Origin: Cryptomeria japonica | Lineage: Eukaryota > Streptophyta > Pinopsida > Cupressales > Cupressaceae | Length of the DNA: 64,000 nt | Direction: 5' to 3' | Assembly: GCF_030272615.1 (NCBI RefSeq) | Contig: NC_081409.1 | Span: 531,215,791 to 531,279,790, forward strand | Shown: positions 34,237-46,820 of the stretch, piece after piece | How positions within the stretch are numbered: the stretch's first letter is position 1 | Layout: each line of letters starts with the position of its first letter | The notes under the pieces: model-generated | Told to the model about the DNA's origin: nothing | Database searches by the model: none | Seen by the model: only the letters and a program-made list of their open reading frames with translations | Translations under genes and position numbers: made by a program

Positions 34237-36640
34237 ATAATGTTGAGGGGTAGTTTAAAGACTATCAATAAGACACTAAAAAACTCAATCAGTTATATAA
34301 GAGATAGTCAAAAGATTAGAATAAGAACCAAAATTAGAACTTCATTACACCATTACGAGCAAGACAATAGAAGGCTGAAAGTAACAGTTGTAATTGAACT
34401 TCTTACCAGACTTGTCGTAAAAAACTTGAATGTGGTATAAATATGATAAGACATTAGTTTCTTTCTATAGCTATGAAAATTATAGTAAATACTTCATATT
34501 ACCTTCATAATTTCTACTACTACCTAACTCAATGGTGCTATAATTTCAAGCATTACTAAGTTTTGTTATTTTTTATTTGTGTTTGTTGGCAAGAAAAAAA
34601 GATTCAAACATTTGAGTTGTGAATCCTAATATTCTACAAGTTGTAATTACCGCAATGGTTATAATTTAAGAATAGTCAATTCTTTTTGATGAAATGTATA
34701 AACTATAATAAGATAAGTGAGTTTATAAATAATAAAATATAATTATTTATACTCTATAATATATAATGTAATGCACTTAGCTTTGGTGTATATTCATTTA
34801 TCTATTTATAGATTAAATTATCAAATACCTAGTCCTTAATATATTATCTACTTCATTTTTCTTTATTTTTTTATTTTTCAATATCTTCTTATATCCTTTC
34901 TTTTAATCCCTCTCTAATTTTTTACTATCTTTATATTATTACATTAGGGACATATATCCCTTATGATTCTTATCCTTCCTAGCTAATTTTTTACCATCTT
35001 TATATATATTGAATACTAATCATGAAAATTTACTACAATCAAGACAAATATACTAACTCAAATAGAAAATTACAATCAAGCACAATAACAATGCCACAAT
35101 GTAGAAAATCGACCCAATGCCCCCAACTATTTGCATCTTACCAAGAGCCCTTCTCTAAGTAAAATAGAGATTGATGGAGATTAGTTTAGTTGTCCTATAA
35201 TAGAGATTGAGGTAGATTAGTTTCCACTTAAAGAACATATATTCAAACCAACCTATGTGAACTATAAGCCAATTTAAACAATGAAACCTATCTCATGGTC
35301 TAAAAGTCAATCTTGCACAAGACATGCTACCAACAATGGTTTGAATACACCACCTATATAATTATCATTATCAACATCAAGTTCTAATTTAATGACAAGC
35401 AATGAGGAAGGCCTATGAAAATTGCCATGCCTAACAATTTTAATGCCAAACCTACCATGTACTTTGTTCAATTGTTTTTCTCTATTATTTCACATCTCGT
35501 AGGAATCTCTATTAATTCTTTATCATTTAAAAAGATATTGAATGAAAATACTTTCCTAACAATTGTAACTTCTAATCAATGGTTCTTTATATCAATTATT
35601 TGTCTTAACTACTTCATTTTTGTTAGTTTCAAGATCTTTATTCTCATAAATTAATATTTATTAATCAAATACTTTTTCATTATGCACTAAAGTGCCCATA
35701 AAGAAATTTGTTAGACAACTTTTTATCCTCTACAAACAAATTCCAAAAACTCCAACATTTAAAAGTTAACCATTATTGTAAGAATCTTTTTCTTGATTGT
35801 AAAATGTGTCATGATATTATAAATTTTTCTAGCCTATAATAATATTGTTGAAGACATTAAATTTTCAATTTTCTTACAAAGATAAGATGTCATTGGCATG
35901 ATTGCAGTATAATACAGTATATCTTACCTAATTGAACTACAAGATGATAAATTATATGTAGATTCTTCTCTAAAAAAATAGGTAACATTATTGAAATGCA
36001 TATTGTTTTTTATATACAATTTTGAGGGAGATAAGTTTATTTTTTTATTAATACATCAATCAATTAATAATTATTCTAAATTAATCAACACTAATATTGA
36101 TATTTACAATATATAATAGTTCTAATATAATCAAAAGCCTTTGAAATTGTAATCATTGTATGGGATAATTAAATTCTTAAGGTATAAATTATATTGAAAA
36201 TAGACAATACTTAAAGTAAAGGAAACAAGCTTTACTCCTAATTAAAATAAGGATACAAGATTCACCAAGTAAGAAAATATAGAAACTCCGCCAATAGAAA
36301 AAGTAAAGATTTATATTTTTATCTTCTCTTTCTCTCAATTAACAAGTGGTTCATAGAATTAAATGCCTCCTAAATGCCATCTTAATATATTTTATGGTGT
36401 TTCTCCATCTAAATAAATTAGAATATTGTATTGGTTTGTGAAGCAAAAGAGATATTGAGAAATATGGTGACTTTCTAGATTGAATGTTGGAATGAGAATA
36501 TACATTTTGAATGGGCAATGGGCTATTTAAAAAAAAAAAAAAAAAATTATGTTTGAAAGAATGAGAGTGAAAAAATTAGTTTAACACCAAGGTACCATAC
36601 AAAAATAATATACAAACCATTTCTTGGTTTAACTTTTAAG
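34237..36640. other. AT-rich intergenic DNA
   Basis: About 2.4 kb with no gene or element I can support. Short open frames are AT-rich and featureless. A run of about 20 A lies near 36530-36547. Confidence 0.55.
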
Positions 36641-37775
36641 TTGAGAATTTTGAATGTTCTAAAAGTCAAGAATTACATTCAAGTGGTGTTGGATACGGAA
36701 ATGGAGGGAGAGGAGAGTGGAATGGCCATGGATTGGCAGGATGGTAAGATTTCAGAAGACCCTGACTATTGTCCCACTCAAGAGGAGGGTCCCACCCACA
36801 TGACCCCTGGGACTAGCAGTAGGAGGAGGAACAAACATCTTAGATGGGTGGCTAGTAAGTATAAGACTCTTGGAGCCAAACCGCAGGATTCTAACCCTCC
36901 AAAATAAAAAAAGACACTGTCGGGGAAGTATGGTGACAACAAGGGAAAGGAACGAGAAATTAAACTTGACATCCCTATTAATGTTGACCAAGGGAAACAG
37001 GGGATGGCCACTATCGACTCGATGGTGGAGAAGCTAATCCAAATTATGTTAGTGGGCAAGAGAATTGTTTCCTTCGGGTTGGTAAGGAAATTAACATGCT
37101 GAAATAGGGTATCAAGGGTATCATTGATACATTTACCGATAACCCTAAGCCAACTAAAACTGATAAGCTGCTCCAGATGACACAAAAATTAACTGAAGAT
37201 GTGGAGACTATGAAGATTGACCATGAGAGTAGAATTGGTTATCTGGAATCAAGCTTGGAAGAAATAAAAGGGAGCTTGAGGAATTTAGTGGACATTAATA
37301 AGGAAGCAATGAATAGCAGTGCGGAGGGCCTCAAGAAGGTAAATGCGATGATTGTTGATCACAAAGCTCGGTCTTTATCCAGCATCCCGCCATTGGAGAC
37401 TAAACAGAAGAAGAAATTACAAGATTCGAGTGTGCAAGGAATGGGTTCTCAGACTATGACGAGACCGTATACTAGAACCAGAAGCAGGAATCAGGAGCAA
37501 GGTACCTCCAAGTTCATTATGGAAGAGCTTGAAGACATAAATCGGAAGATGATCCAGAAGAACTCGGAATTGGTGCACTCTTTCCAATAGGGTGTTGGTG
37601 TTTTGTTTTGTGCATAGCTTGTTTTTTGTAGTTTTTTTACTTTGTGGGCTCGACCCCTATTTCGCCTGCTGGTTAGCTGTTGGTTTTGGTCTGTTTTGTG
37701 ACTGTTCTTTTGGTTGTAAAACTTTGGGTTTCGGGTCCCTGTAAAACCCGTTTACCTTAATAAAAAACAAGCTCC
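36641..37775 (+). mobile_element. LINE-derived 3' module with coiled-coil reading frame
   Basis: Two frames cover most of it: about 36641-36907 (acidic then basic, SSRRRNKHLRWVASKYK) and 37177-37590 (EDVETMKIDHESRIGYLESS, then SLEEIKGSLRNLVDINK: heptad-like, coiled coil likely; then a basic TRPYTRTRSRNQ patch and a second helix). They were probably one protein of about 310 residues, now broken at 36905 and by a shift before 37177. The following 3' tail has pieces in common with the end of the LINE in AOX intron 1, including an identical TTTACCTTAATAAAAAACAA. I read it as the 5'-truncated 3' end of a related LINE, or a non-autonomous derivative. The protein matches no family I recognise. Confidence 0.55.
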
Positions 37776-38842
37776 TACATCTTCATTATGTATTTCATAT
37801 CTATCTTTAAAGAAGAAATAGACTGACTTTTATCTTTAAAGATTAATACATATTTATCCCACTACAATCAATAGAAAAACAATTAATTTTACAAAAGACG
37901 GATACAACTTTCGCAAAAAAAAAATGATTTTTCACATAATAAGTTTAGCATTTGGTATATAAATTATAATGTGTATACATTTGAAGTATCTAAATATTTG
38001 TCTGATCTTGGAGTGCTTCAATTAAAGCTTCAATTAAAATAAAGAACTTAAATCTGAGAGAGGTTGAAATGCTTATTCACTCTTTGGAAAAAAAGTTATG
38101 ATCCTAATGAAAGATGCTTTGTTAATTCGGAATTCCTTATACAACAAAGGACACAAGAATTGTTGAATGACTAGAATAATTAAGAACAAAGTTACATTTT
38201 ACAAATCTTATCTGACAAGATTCAGACCCGAGTGTGTCCCCATCCTCACTACACTTGCCCTCGTCCAACGAGTCTCTAATGCACAAGTTTTCTTATTCAC
38301 TCTCCATTCAAGGTATTTTTCCTAATATAACTGATAATCATTGCATTAATTAGTTACTTACCATTCTGTAAATGAGATTTGAGTATTATTGTTCTTGCTC
38401 TCCTATGAAAAAGTTGTCCGTAGAAAACAAAACTTAAATTTTCAACTAATAGCCATGGAAATAAATCACATTTTGGCTATTACTGGTTGAGGAAAAAATG
38501 CGCATCTCTTCAAACATAAAAAAGGGCAACAAAAACAATAACCTTTAATTAACGAGTCGTCCATGAAATAAAATACAACAAACCTTATTCTTATAACTGC
38601 CAGGCTAGCACAGGAACTAATGAAATACATTACTATTGATTTCATCATTTATGCTGGGCTGTTCTATCTGCCTTCCCATTAACCATTTACGTTTCTTTAT
38701 TTCCTCATTCCCCTTTTATATAGATGGTGTTATTGTTGAAGATCTGGCAGTATACACGTCCGATATAACTATACACGGTTACCCCGAAGTTCATTCATTT
38801 TAAATATAAATTTGAATCTAACCATCTCTCGTTTTCACATAT
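37776..38842. other. 3' flank of the DUR3 exon
   Basis: AT-rich, no gene seen. It would contain the DUR3 3' untranslated region on the minus strand (immediately left of 38843). Confidence 0.5.
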
Positions 38843-39800
38843 TCAGAGCTGATTTGGATTTGCATAATCAACATTGAATGCATCCATCACTTGTCCTCTG
38901 TTGATCCTTTCCTTTTCGAGCAAATATAGTCTCTCTGCTTCAGGCATTGCTTGCAAAATTGCTGAGAGTCTGGAATTTATTTCCTCAAGCCTTTCCACAA
39001 CACTATCATTTGTAAACATGCCCAACAGCACAGTCCCAACAGTCCCCCTGCTTTCAATCAAAGGAAGTATGATAATGACCAGGGAAGCAATACTACCCCA
39101 AGCAATGGAGACGACAGCCCAGAATGTGAAGTAACCCGAGCTGAAAACTTTAGCTGGGAGTGAGAGAATGGGCCACAAAACCACAATTACAACAGTAAAT
39201 CCTATGCCCCACTTGACAATCCATATTTTGGCTCTCCTCAGCCTTTCCTCCTCATATTCTTCTGCAGGCAAGCATATCTCATCCATCTCCACCATAGTAA
39301 TACATTTGGTTGTTTCCCAGTCATAGTTTTGGGGCCAAAGAAAACTACAGACTGCATGAATTAGCCCCCCTGATAGTATTGACACCAGGTTCCCAGCAAG
39401 CATGGGTGCATTCCTTCCTGTTGTATCAAGATTTACCCTTCCATATTCTATACTTGTCACGGAGAGCCATGTGCTTATGCCCAATATACAACCTCCTATT
39501 GTTCCTGCTATTGCTCCCACTGAATTGGCTTTGCTCCATAGGAGTAGGAAAGTTATGGGCATTACAGCTGAACCAATAAGCACTCCCATGGCTAAGTACA
39601 TCCATTCCAAGGAGATTCCAGCCTTGTTCAGTACCACTGCCAGGACACCCATAAGGCATCCAAATGTGAGAACCACTGCCCTGGAGACTTTGAGGATCTG
39701 CTTCCCATTGGCGTTGGGATTGATATAAGTTCGGTAGATGTCATATGTGCATAGTGAAGACACTGCAATGAGCTCCGAGGAACCAGCAGATGTCACTGCC
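38843..39800 (-). CDS. DUR3: DUR3-type urea/H+ symporter, last exon
   Basis: DUR3 proteins are high-affinity urea transporters of the plasma membrane in the sodium:solute symporter family. This exon encodes about 318 C-terminal residues: [20 protein letters not shown], then [16 protein letters not shown], several hydrophobic helices (for example [57 protein letters not shown]) and the family motif [20 protein letters not shown]. The minus-strand acceptor TGCAG precedes the exon at 39801. The frame is intact to the stop at 38843. The N-terminal half is not found to the right, where upstream exons should lie. Either the preceding intron is longer than 24 kb or the 5' part has been lost, so it is a partial gene here. 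Confidence 0.9.
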
Positions 39801-40669
39801 CTGCATTGCATAAAATGGGAATCAGCATTTTTACTGTGTTTGAAAAGTAGGGCAGCTTGAAAGTTTGCCAAATTTTGAGATTCCAAACATGTCTGAAAAA
39901 GTTCAAAACCATGGAAAATGTAAAATCATACACATAGCCAAAGAATAATTGCAAAATCTTTGTGTTGTTTCATTCATTTGTTTTCTAATTCTTGCTAAAG
40001 AGCTTGGAGTTAAATTCAAAACAAAAGATTTTTTGTTAAGAGAAAAACCAACATGCAACTTTGAGATTCGTTGAGAAAGACTCTAAAATTGAGTGCAGCA
40101 AAACATTAAATTAAAAATAAAAATGGATCCTAGAGGAGAAAAAATTCAATGCATAGTTCATTGTACGTTTCCATGGACTATTTGAACCTCTCTCTGCTCT
40201 GTCTATTTCTTTCCAATGGTGGCCATCAAATCCTTTCCAATATTTAGCCACCTCTTTCTCAATGCATTGCTGATTGGAGGTTTCTATTTTCACTAACTCC
40301 TCGTCAGCTAAATAAGGGGAATGCACCATCAATCTTAGAGTACCTTACTATGCCACATCCGTGGAGTCTTCCACCAGACTTGCACCCAGCCTCATGTTTG
40401 TGGGCTACTTTATCACATCCTCTTTAACATTGGTGAGGCTTGAACCCAGGTCATGATAGTGGCAGCTCTGCCTTACTATGAAACCAGGATAATTGGACAA
40501 TCTTCTATATTTATTTCATTCCTATCAAATCATATTAATAATATCTTTTTATGACATAGTAGTGTAGGTTATTCCTCACCTCTTTCCTCCCCCTATTCAC
40601 ATGCCAGCAGTTTCGCAGTCATGCCTTCTGGATCTTCTCTAGCTCGCAGTTGTTATCGTCTAATGTAAC
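39801..40669. other. DUR3 intron or flank
   Basis: No exon of DUR3 recognised here. It contains a possible SINE fragment (40335-40505) and, at 40560-40669, one of three copies of a dispersed repeat that received the inverted-repeat element. Confidence 0.5.
40335..40505 (-). mobile_element. Possible tRNA-derived SINE fragment
   Basis: On the minus strand GGGTTCAAGCCTCACC (near 40430-40446) is a good match to the RNA polymerase III B box. An upstream A box is only weakly present (TAGTAAGGCAG). The word CCTTACTATG occurs near both ends (about 40343 and 40472). Too little evidence for a firm call. Confidence 0.3.
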
Positions 40670-40800
40670 CAGTGTTCCATGGGCGTTGGGGACGGGGGGA
40701 CGGGCGGGACACGTTTCCGGGACGGGGGGACCAAGGGCCTAAGTTGGGGGACGGCGGGGGGGACGGCGGCGGGGGGGGTGGCGGGGTGGTGGTGCTGATA
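40670..40800 (+). repeat. Left terminal and subterminal repeat, G-run rich
   Basis: CAGTGTTCCA terminus followed by about 110 bases with many runs of three or more G (GGGACGGGGGGACGGGCGGG type). It could form G-quadruplexes on the plus strand. The left end at 59443 has a comparable but eroded sequence. Confidence 0.7.
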
Positions 40801-41279
40801 TAGTTATACATATACATATTGTTGTCCTCATTTTTATTTCCAAAAATGAAGGACCACTACGATGAAATTTTTATGAAAAAATGAAAATATTTACTCTATG
40901 GCATGCTTCCCGAGGTAGAATTTCGACTAATCCTTGGACTGGCTTAATCCTCAGTCCATTCTCGAACTACGTTTCGAATTTCGTCCAATTCTGGGTTCGT
41001 TTGCTATGCCTTTCCTTCAATTTCGGGTTTTAAAACACCGACTACAGGTGGAGAATTTTCTTCAAACTGCAAGTTTTAATGATATTCATTGTTTTGGTCT
41101 TTGTAGGGGAATTTTTGACCAATTACATGTGCACATTTATTTCAAATATGTTACTTGTAATTTATTTTAAGTTTCCCCTTTGATGTTTTTATCTTTTTAT
41201 TGTTTTTTGGTCATTTTTAGTTTTTAGGGATTTTTTAGCTCAACTGCAAGTAAACTTGCAGTTTGGTCAAAAAACCCCT

Positions 41280-42770
41280 ACTTTAATGGTTTTCACATGT
41301 AATAGGGATTTTAAATCCCCATTACATATGTGCAAGTGTTTCTAACTTGTTATAGGGATTTTATTTCCCTTTTACAAGTATTTTAAACTTGTAGTTTGGT
41401 CAAAAAACCCCGATTTTGCCTTGCAAGTGCATTTTTGACAATTTTAAACTTGTCATTTGTCCAAAAAAACCCGATTTTGACTTGATAAGTGAAAAAGTAA
41501 AAAATAAAACTTGTCATTTGTCTTAAAAAACTCAATTTTGGCATGTAAGTGGAAAAAGTGAAAATAAAACTTGTTATTTTCTCTCTAAAACTCGATTTGC
41601 TTCATTTTGGGCAATTCGAACTTGTCATTTGTCTTCTAAAACCTGATTTGCATGGAAAATGGATTTGTTGAAGATGTCAAAGCGATTTTTTGGGGAAATT
41701 TGCTGGAGATGCAAGGCGTTTAGGATTCTATCCTATTCTCATGCATTTACAAACACATTTAATGATGCCTAGAGTTTTTTGAAACTGGTTTTTGGTGCCA
41801 AATCAGCAAAACGTGGTTCTTTTAATCCACTTTTTGGGCGTTTTTTCTCCACTCTCCTAAATCGTTTTGCCCTTTCCTACCTAGGCGTGGAGGGTGGGAG
41901 GATTTTCGAGTCATTTAATGATGTCGTTGGAGTTTGAAATGGTGGCCACGTTTTTCACGTGATTCCCTTTGGCTGCGTTTTTCAACATTTGGCATAATTC
42001 CTTCTTCTTCCTCCTTAGGCGTTTTGCTCTAATCCACTTGGATGCACTCTCTCATTGGCATTTTGGTCCTCCAAGATTGGGATTGCTGCTACATTTATCA
42101 GTTTGGGGCATTTTTGCAAAAAACGGGATAAGGGTTTGAATTTCCAGATTGCTCCTTTTTACCGGTTTTGCTTCTTCATTCCAAGAATTGTTGCATTATT
42201 GGAGAAGCATTTGCATTTTTAAGAAAGGTATGTTCTCTTTCCTTTCTTCCCTTCATTTTATTATTTTCTTGTTTTCTTTATTTTTCGTTATTAGTTGCAT
42301 TTTTGGCATGTGTTGTTCTTCCCCCAAAATTGGTTTTTGTGAAAGGAAATTCTTGTTCTTCCCCTTGGAATGCAATTGTTGAATTGCATTGTTCTTCTCA
42401 AAATTTCCTCTTTACTTGTAATCGAGATTTTTAATCTCGATTACAAGTTCGCTGGAAATTCTTGTTCTTCCCCTACGGTTAAGGAATTTAATCATTTTTT
42501 GTTAAAATTCCAAGTTGAAAAGTGTGAAATACCCCTCCCTTGCAAATTCGGGTTTTAAAAACCGGATTACATGTTGAAGAGTTCTTCCCATTTTCATGAA
42601 AATGACTTTCCCGGATATTCCCATTTCTATCCATTCATGTTCCCCATATCCGTACTTTCCATTTCCATCATTTCCCGCAAGTCAAAATCTCATTTTTCAT
42701 CCATTTCTCCATTTTCGAATTTACAAGTGTACTTGTATTCGGGTTTTAAAATCCCGATTGCATGTATGTC
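41280..42770 (+). repeat. Family of short hairpins and related repeats in the leader of the PMD-like frame
   Basis: A hairpin of the form (CTTGTAAT-N-GGGATT)(short loop)(complement) recurs. At 42414-42448 it is a perfect 16-bp stem with a 3-nt loop. At 41294-41332 it is near-perfect with a 2-nt bulge. Imperfect versions are at about 42545-42574 and 42731-42765, and a trace near 41020. Between 41440 and 41640 the related phrase ACTTGTCATTTGTC recurs (41448, 41509, 41620), each time followed by AAAAAC..GATTT. These lie upstream of the long frame and would be in its transcript if it starts there. Confidence 0.6.
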
Positions 42771-42917
42771 CTTTCCAACTTGTATACTTGCGAAAATTCT
42801 CCCAAGATCCGAAATTGGTCAAAGTCAAGATTTTCCCATTTCTACATATTTCCCCTCTTCCTCTCTCAAAACCATGAAATTCAGAAATCAAAGTTTTACC
42901 CATTTGAAGAAGGAAGA

Positions 42918-45900
42918 ATGATATTTGCAGCTGACTATGATGTTGCCTTAACCCTTTTAAGTCTTCATCACAGCATTCCAGGTTCACAATCAATGTCAGA
43001 TTTGTCGGCATTTCCAACTCCAAAGAAAATGAAATACAAATATGACAAATATCAGAATGAGGTTGCACCTTCCCAGGTTTCTTCTCCTTTGGATCGCATC
43101 AGGGACGCGGAGATAGGGCACGTTGATATGGCAGAATTCATCAACAGGGTAGAAGATCCACAGGATAACAACTTGCAGCGGCTATTGGACAGCCATATCC
43201 ATCATGCATCTTCTTTCCCAGTGGCTGCCTTAGAACCTGAGTTTGTTCTTGCATGCGCCCATCATTTTGACAAGGAGTCGAGAGTCATAAAAAATGATGA
43301 TGGTGAAGCTATAATTCGTCTTGATGCGGATACAATCGAGAAGGTCTTCAAAATACCTCCTGCACCTGTTTATATGGAAATCACCAAAGAAAGTGCAGCA
43401 GAGTATTATGTGAAAAGGGAAAAAGATTGCAAGCGACACATCAATAGGTGGATCCAAGAGCCACGTCCTTCCTTCTCAAGGTGGGCAAAGTTGTACCGTT
43501 GTGATTTCAAATGGGAGATAGGAGACACCATCACTCTTCTCAGCAGGATGATGGGCCTTGAGCACTCCAATGTCTTTGAGCCATGGATGTATCAATTCAT
43601 TATGTTCATACGACAGTCACATCACATTTCATGGGGTGAAATCATCGGCGATGCCTTGTGCGAACAACTTGCAGCAGTTCCTACCACTATGACCTTCTTC
43701 ATGAATTCTTATTTGGTATATTTAGTAGCATCACTTAGACACTTTCCAGGTCTTTCTACCAAAGGTGATCGCTCGCTTATACCAGTTTGGGAATATTATG
43801 ACCAGTTGCCATTGAAACCTAGCAGATTGCATTTCAGAAGAGTTCAAGATGCATTCTTCGGATATTTCATGTGTCAGTTTGACATGGATCTCAGGAACAA
43901 AAGAGTATCAGATGAGGCATGGGTCAAGGTGTCTGAGTGTGGGTGTTTGTTCCTGCAATTTCCCACCTTCACCTATATGAGGATTCGATGCTATGATGGT
44001 CAGCCATACATGCTTCCAAGATACCCAACCGATAAGATAATTCTTATGGAGTTGGGAAGACAAATCATGGCTGTTCATACTTTTCAGTCTGCTAGACACA
44101 AGGTTGGAATGGGGATCTCTACCACAAACCCATTGAAAATTGGTCGATACTCCCTTGTCACATCTGTGAAGGCTAAGGCCATGGAGGCTGAATTGCAGGA
44201 AATCAAGCTTAAGAGGTTCAAACCTAGAGCTGATTTTGATTATAGAGGTATGAAGGAGAAGATCAAGAAATCCTTTGTGCATGTCCATCGCATTGAAGAC
44301 ATTTGGGTAGATCTCCGCACGGAAGCCGAAGTTCTGAAGATGGATTACTGCAGGCTCACTGTTGAGCAAATTGTTGACTTGAACTTGGCGGATATCCCAC
44401 AAGGGATGATCGACGACGGGCATATACTTGATTCTGAATACACTTCATGAAGGGTTGAGGAAGCTCCACTTCCTTTGATCCAATGGTCACACAAGGAGTG
44501 TGTCTCCATCCTTGACAGATTTCAGCCTATCTTGGCCAACACTAACGCATGGCTGAAAAGTAATGCTGTTAGACTTATCAAAATCAAGGTTGGTAAAGAA
44601 GATGATTCTACGGGGCCTCTTGGACGAAAGTATGAGATTTAGATTGATAACAAGGAGGGTGCTTCATCTTCGGGCACAAGGATCAAGTTACGAGTCAGTC
44701 GTGCAGTAATGCTTCCTCCTGAGGAGACGACTATTCGTGGGAAGGAGAAATCACGGTTCCATGTTCGGGTGATCGATCTGGATAATCCAGAAGAGGGGCA
44801 GCAATCTGACGATGTGCCTAAGTCTCCAGTTTCAGACTCGCCTCATGAGGTCATTCCTCCAGTTTCCATTGAGACGCCTCTTTCTCCTCATGATTTGCTC
44901 GTAGATGAGTCTCCTCAGAATGCAGTTCCCATTTCAGCATACGAACCTTCTCCTGATCGACAACAAGAAAGTGTGTTGAAAGTTCCTGAAGATAATCCCA
45001 CTTGCATTCAGTTATCAGAAATTGATACTTCCACTTCTGGTTTTGAAGAATTCATGAGGCAATCTTCATGTCCATTGGTAACCGAGCAAACCGTGGTTGC
45101 TGTTCAAACAGATATTCCTCCTAGGGTGACCACAGTAATTCAAACAAAAACTGCTTCTCCTTCGCCTACGGCTGCTACTGGAAGTGAGTTGATGACTTTG
45201 CCTCCATGGCTTAGTTCTTTCACCCCGAAAAGGAAGAAGCAAGAGATCTCACCTGATGCCTTTGACTACCAGCAACTCAAACAGTCTAGATCCAAAGTTG
45301 CTAAGAAGGCCAAGACTATCTCTAGGGTAACTGTTGATAGCAACAAGATGAAAGTAGCTGAAATTGTGGAACCTATTGCAGATAAACCACTTGATGAAAT
45401 GTCAGCTGCTGATTATAAGGTTACAAGGGTAGAATTGGGCAAGTAAACACATGAGGTCATTAAACATGATGCTCAGTTTTCTGTTGCTTCACTGGTGCAA
45501 AGGTGTGACGATCTCCTTGCGAAGAAAGACAAACTAGAAGAGGAAAACCGACAGCTTATGGCAGCCATTCATAAAATCACAAAACCTGCTACTGAAAGGA
45601 GTAACTCCATAGGTTCTTCTGGTTCCCAAGAATCGATTCGTGGAGTGGAAAGGGCTGCTCAGAAAGTACAAGCACTGGATTCCTGGGTTGATCAGCTTCA
45701 TGATCAATGTGTACAAGTGGTAAAAGACATTTTTCAAATAATGTCTAAGTTGGAAACCATTGAGGAGAAACTGGATCAGACTTCTAACACTTTCAAAAAG
45801 AATCTGGAAAGTGTTGAGAAAAGTTTGGCAATCTGGCGTACCATGCCCCAACAACAGCTGAGTATTTTGCAGGAGCACGTCATCATCTCTTCCAGGGTCA

Positions 45901-46370
45901 TGTACTTGGAATTTGAAGAACTCATGGAAAACAAGACCCTTGTTCTTAAATCCCTCATTGAGGAGATTGGTGATGCAAGGAGATTTCGGGATGAAGCAAG
46001 GAGATTTCGGGATGAAGTTTATTGAGGTATTGTCTCACATTGTGAAAGGGCCTCTTGCAATATAGTAAGTTAGGATGGAGAGCTGATTCCAGAAGAAGAA
46101 GTTCTTGCTGATTTACAGATGAGGATTCATAATGAATGGAGGAGCGAACAATTCTCGGCAGCTTCAATTCAAGCATTGACGAAATATCAAGCCTTTTTGC
46201 ATGAAATCCAGTCTATCCTGGATAAAAACAATTCCGCGCTCCTCCGTTGTCACGACACTATTGTGAAGACTATGGTTGTTGCCAAGAACACCCATGAACC
46301 GAATCCCGAGGAACTACAAGCGAGCATCCGGAAATTTCAAGGATTCATGTCTTCACAAAATGCAACTTAA
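42918..46370 (+). pseudogene. Plant-mobile-domain-like protein with C-terminal coiled coil, five in-frame stops
   Basis: One frame of about 1,150 codons without an indel, broken by TGA 44448, TAG 44640, TAA 45444, TGA 46023 and TAG 46071; the final stop is TAA 46368. Start taken at ATG 42918 (MIFAADYDVAL); an upstream in-frame ATG at 42762 is less likely. Residues 60-500 form an ordered region (HVDMAEFINRVEDPQ; LDADTIEKVFKIPP; YRCDFKWEIGDTITLLSRMM) resembling the plant mobile domain/'putative plant transposon protein' group. Codons about 600-760 are Pro/Ser-rich, ending in a basic PKRKKQ patch. The C-terminal third is heptad-rich (KKDKLEEENRQLMAAIHKI; MSKLETIEEKLDQTSNTFKK), with a 21-bp tandem duplication (ARRFRDE twice). 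No transposase catalytic motif seen. Function unknown. Confidence 0.65.
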
Positions 46371-46820
46371 GTGTTTTCAACACTTAGTTGGATTTTCCCT
46401 CTTTTGTAATTTTTAGTTGTAATTTTGTTTTGACAAGTTACATGTAAAAGTATTTTTTGTAAAATGCAAGTTACACATTACTTGCACTTTTGTAATTACA
46501 TGTAAGGCAACTACAAGTTGTGTCCGATTAGGACTGTAGTTGGAATAAGTCTTAGTTAGTTAGAGTAACTCTTAGTTAATGAAGTCTCAGTTATTTATTG
46601 AATGAGTCTTGGTGGTTGAGAGAATCTCTCAAGTTAGTTAGGATCCTCCCACCTTTTTCTCGAGGCTCCTCTTCTATAAATACTTGAGAGGTCCATTGTA
46701 ATTATCATCTTTTGGAAAGCAAGCAAAAACTCTGCCAAATTTACAGCAAGAAGTTTTTGAGCTTATGTATGTGAATTGAAGGTTTTGAAGAATAATAAAG
46801 AAGGATTACTCAAGTTTTGA
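46371..46820 (+). promoter_or_regulatory. 3' region of the PMD-like unit with LTR-like TATA segment
   Basis: Contains TCTATAAATACTTGAGAGG near 46672-46690, then A-rich sequence with AATAATAAAG near 46790. It resembles an LTR U3-R region (promoter followed closely by a polyadenylation signal). No matching copy was found to the left, so it is described only as a possible promoter/terminator segment or solo-LTR trace. Confidence 0.35.

Noticed and set aside
35415-35654. 79-codon open frame in AT-rich DNA
   Set aside because: Composition-driven (Ile/Phe/Asn), no neighbours or signals supporting a gene.
44448-46073. Programmed stop-codon readthrough of the PMD-like frame
   Set aside because: Five stops of all three kinds within 1.6 kb, without a shared context, are better explained by decay.
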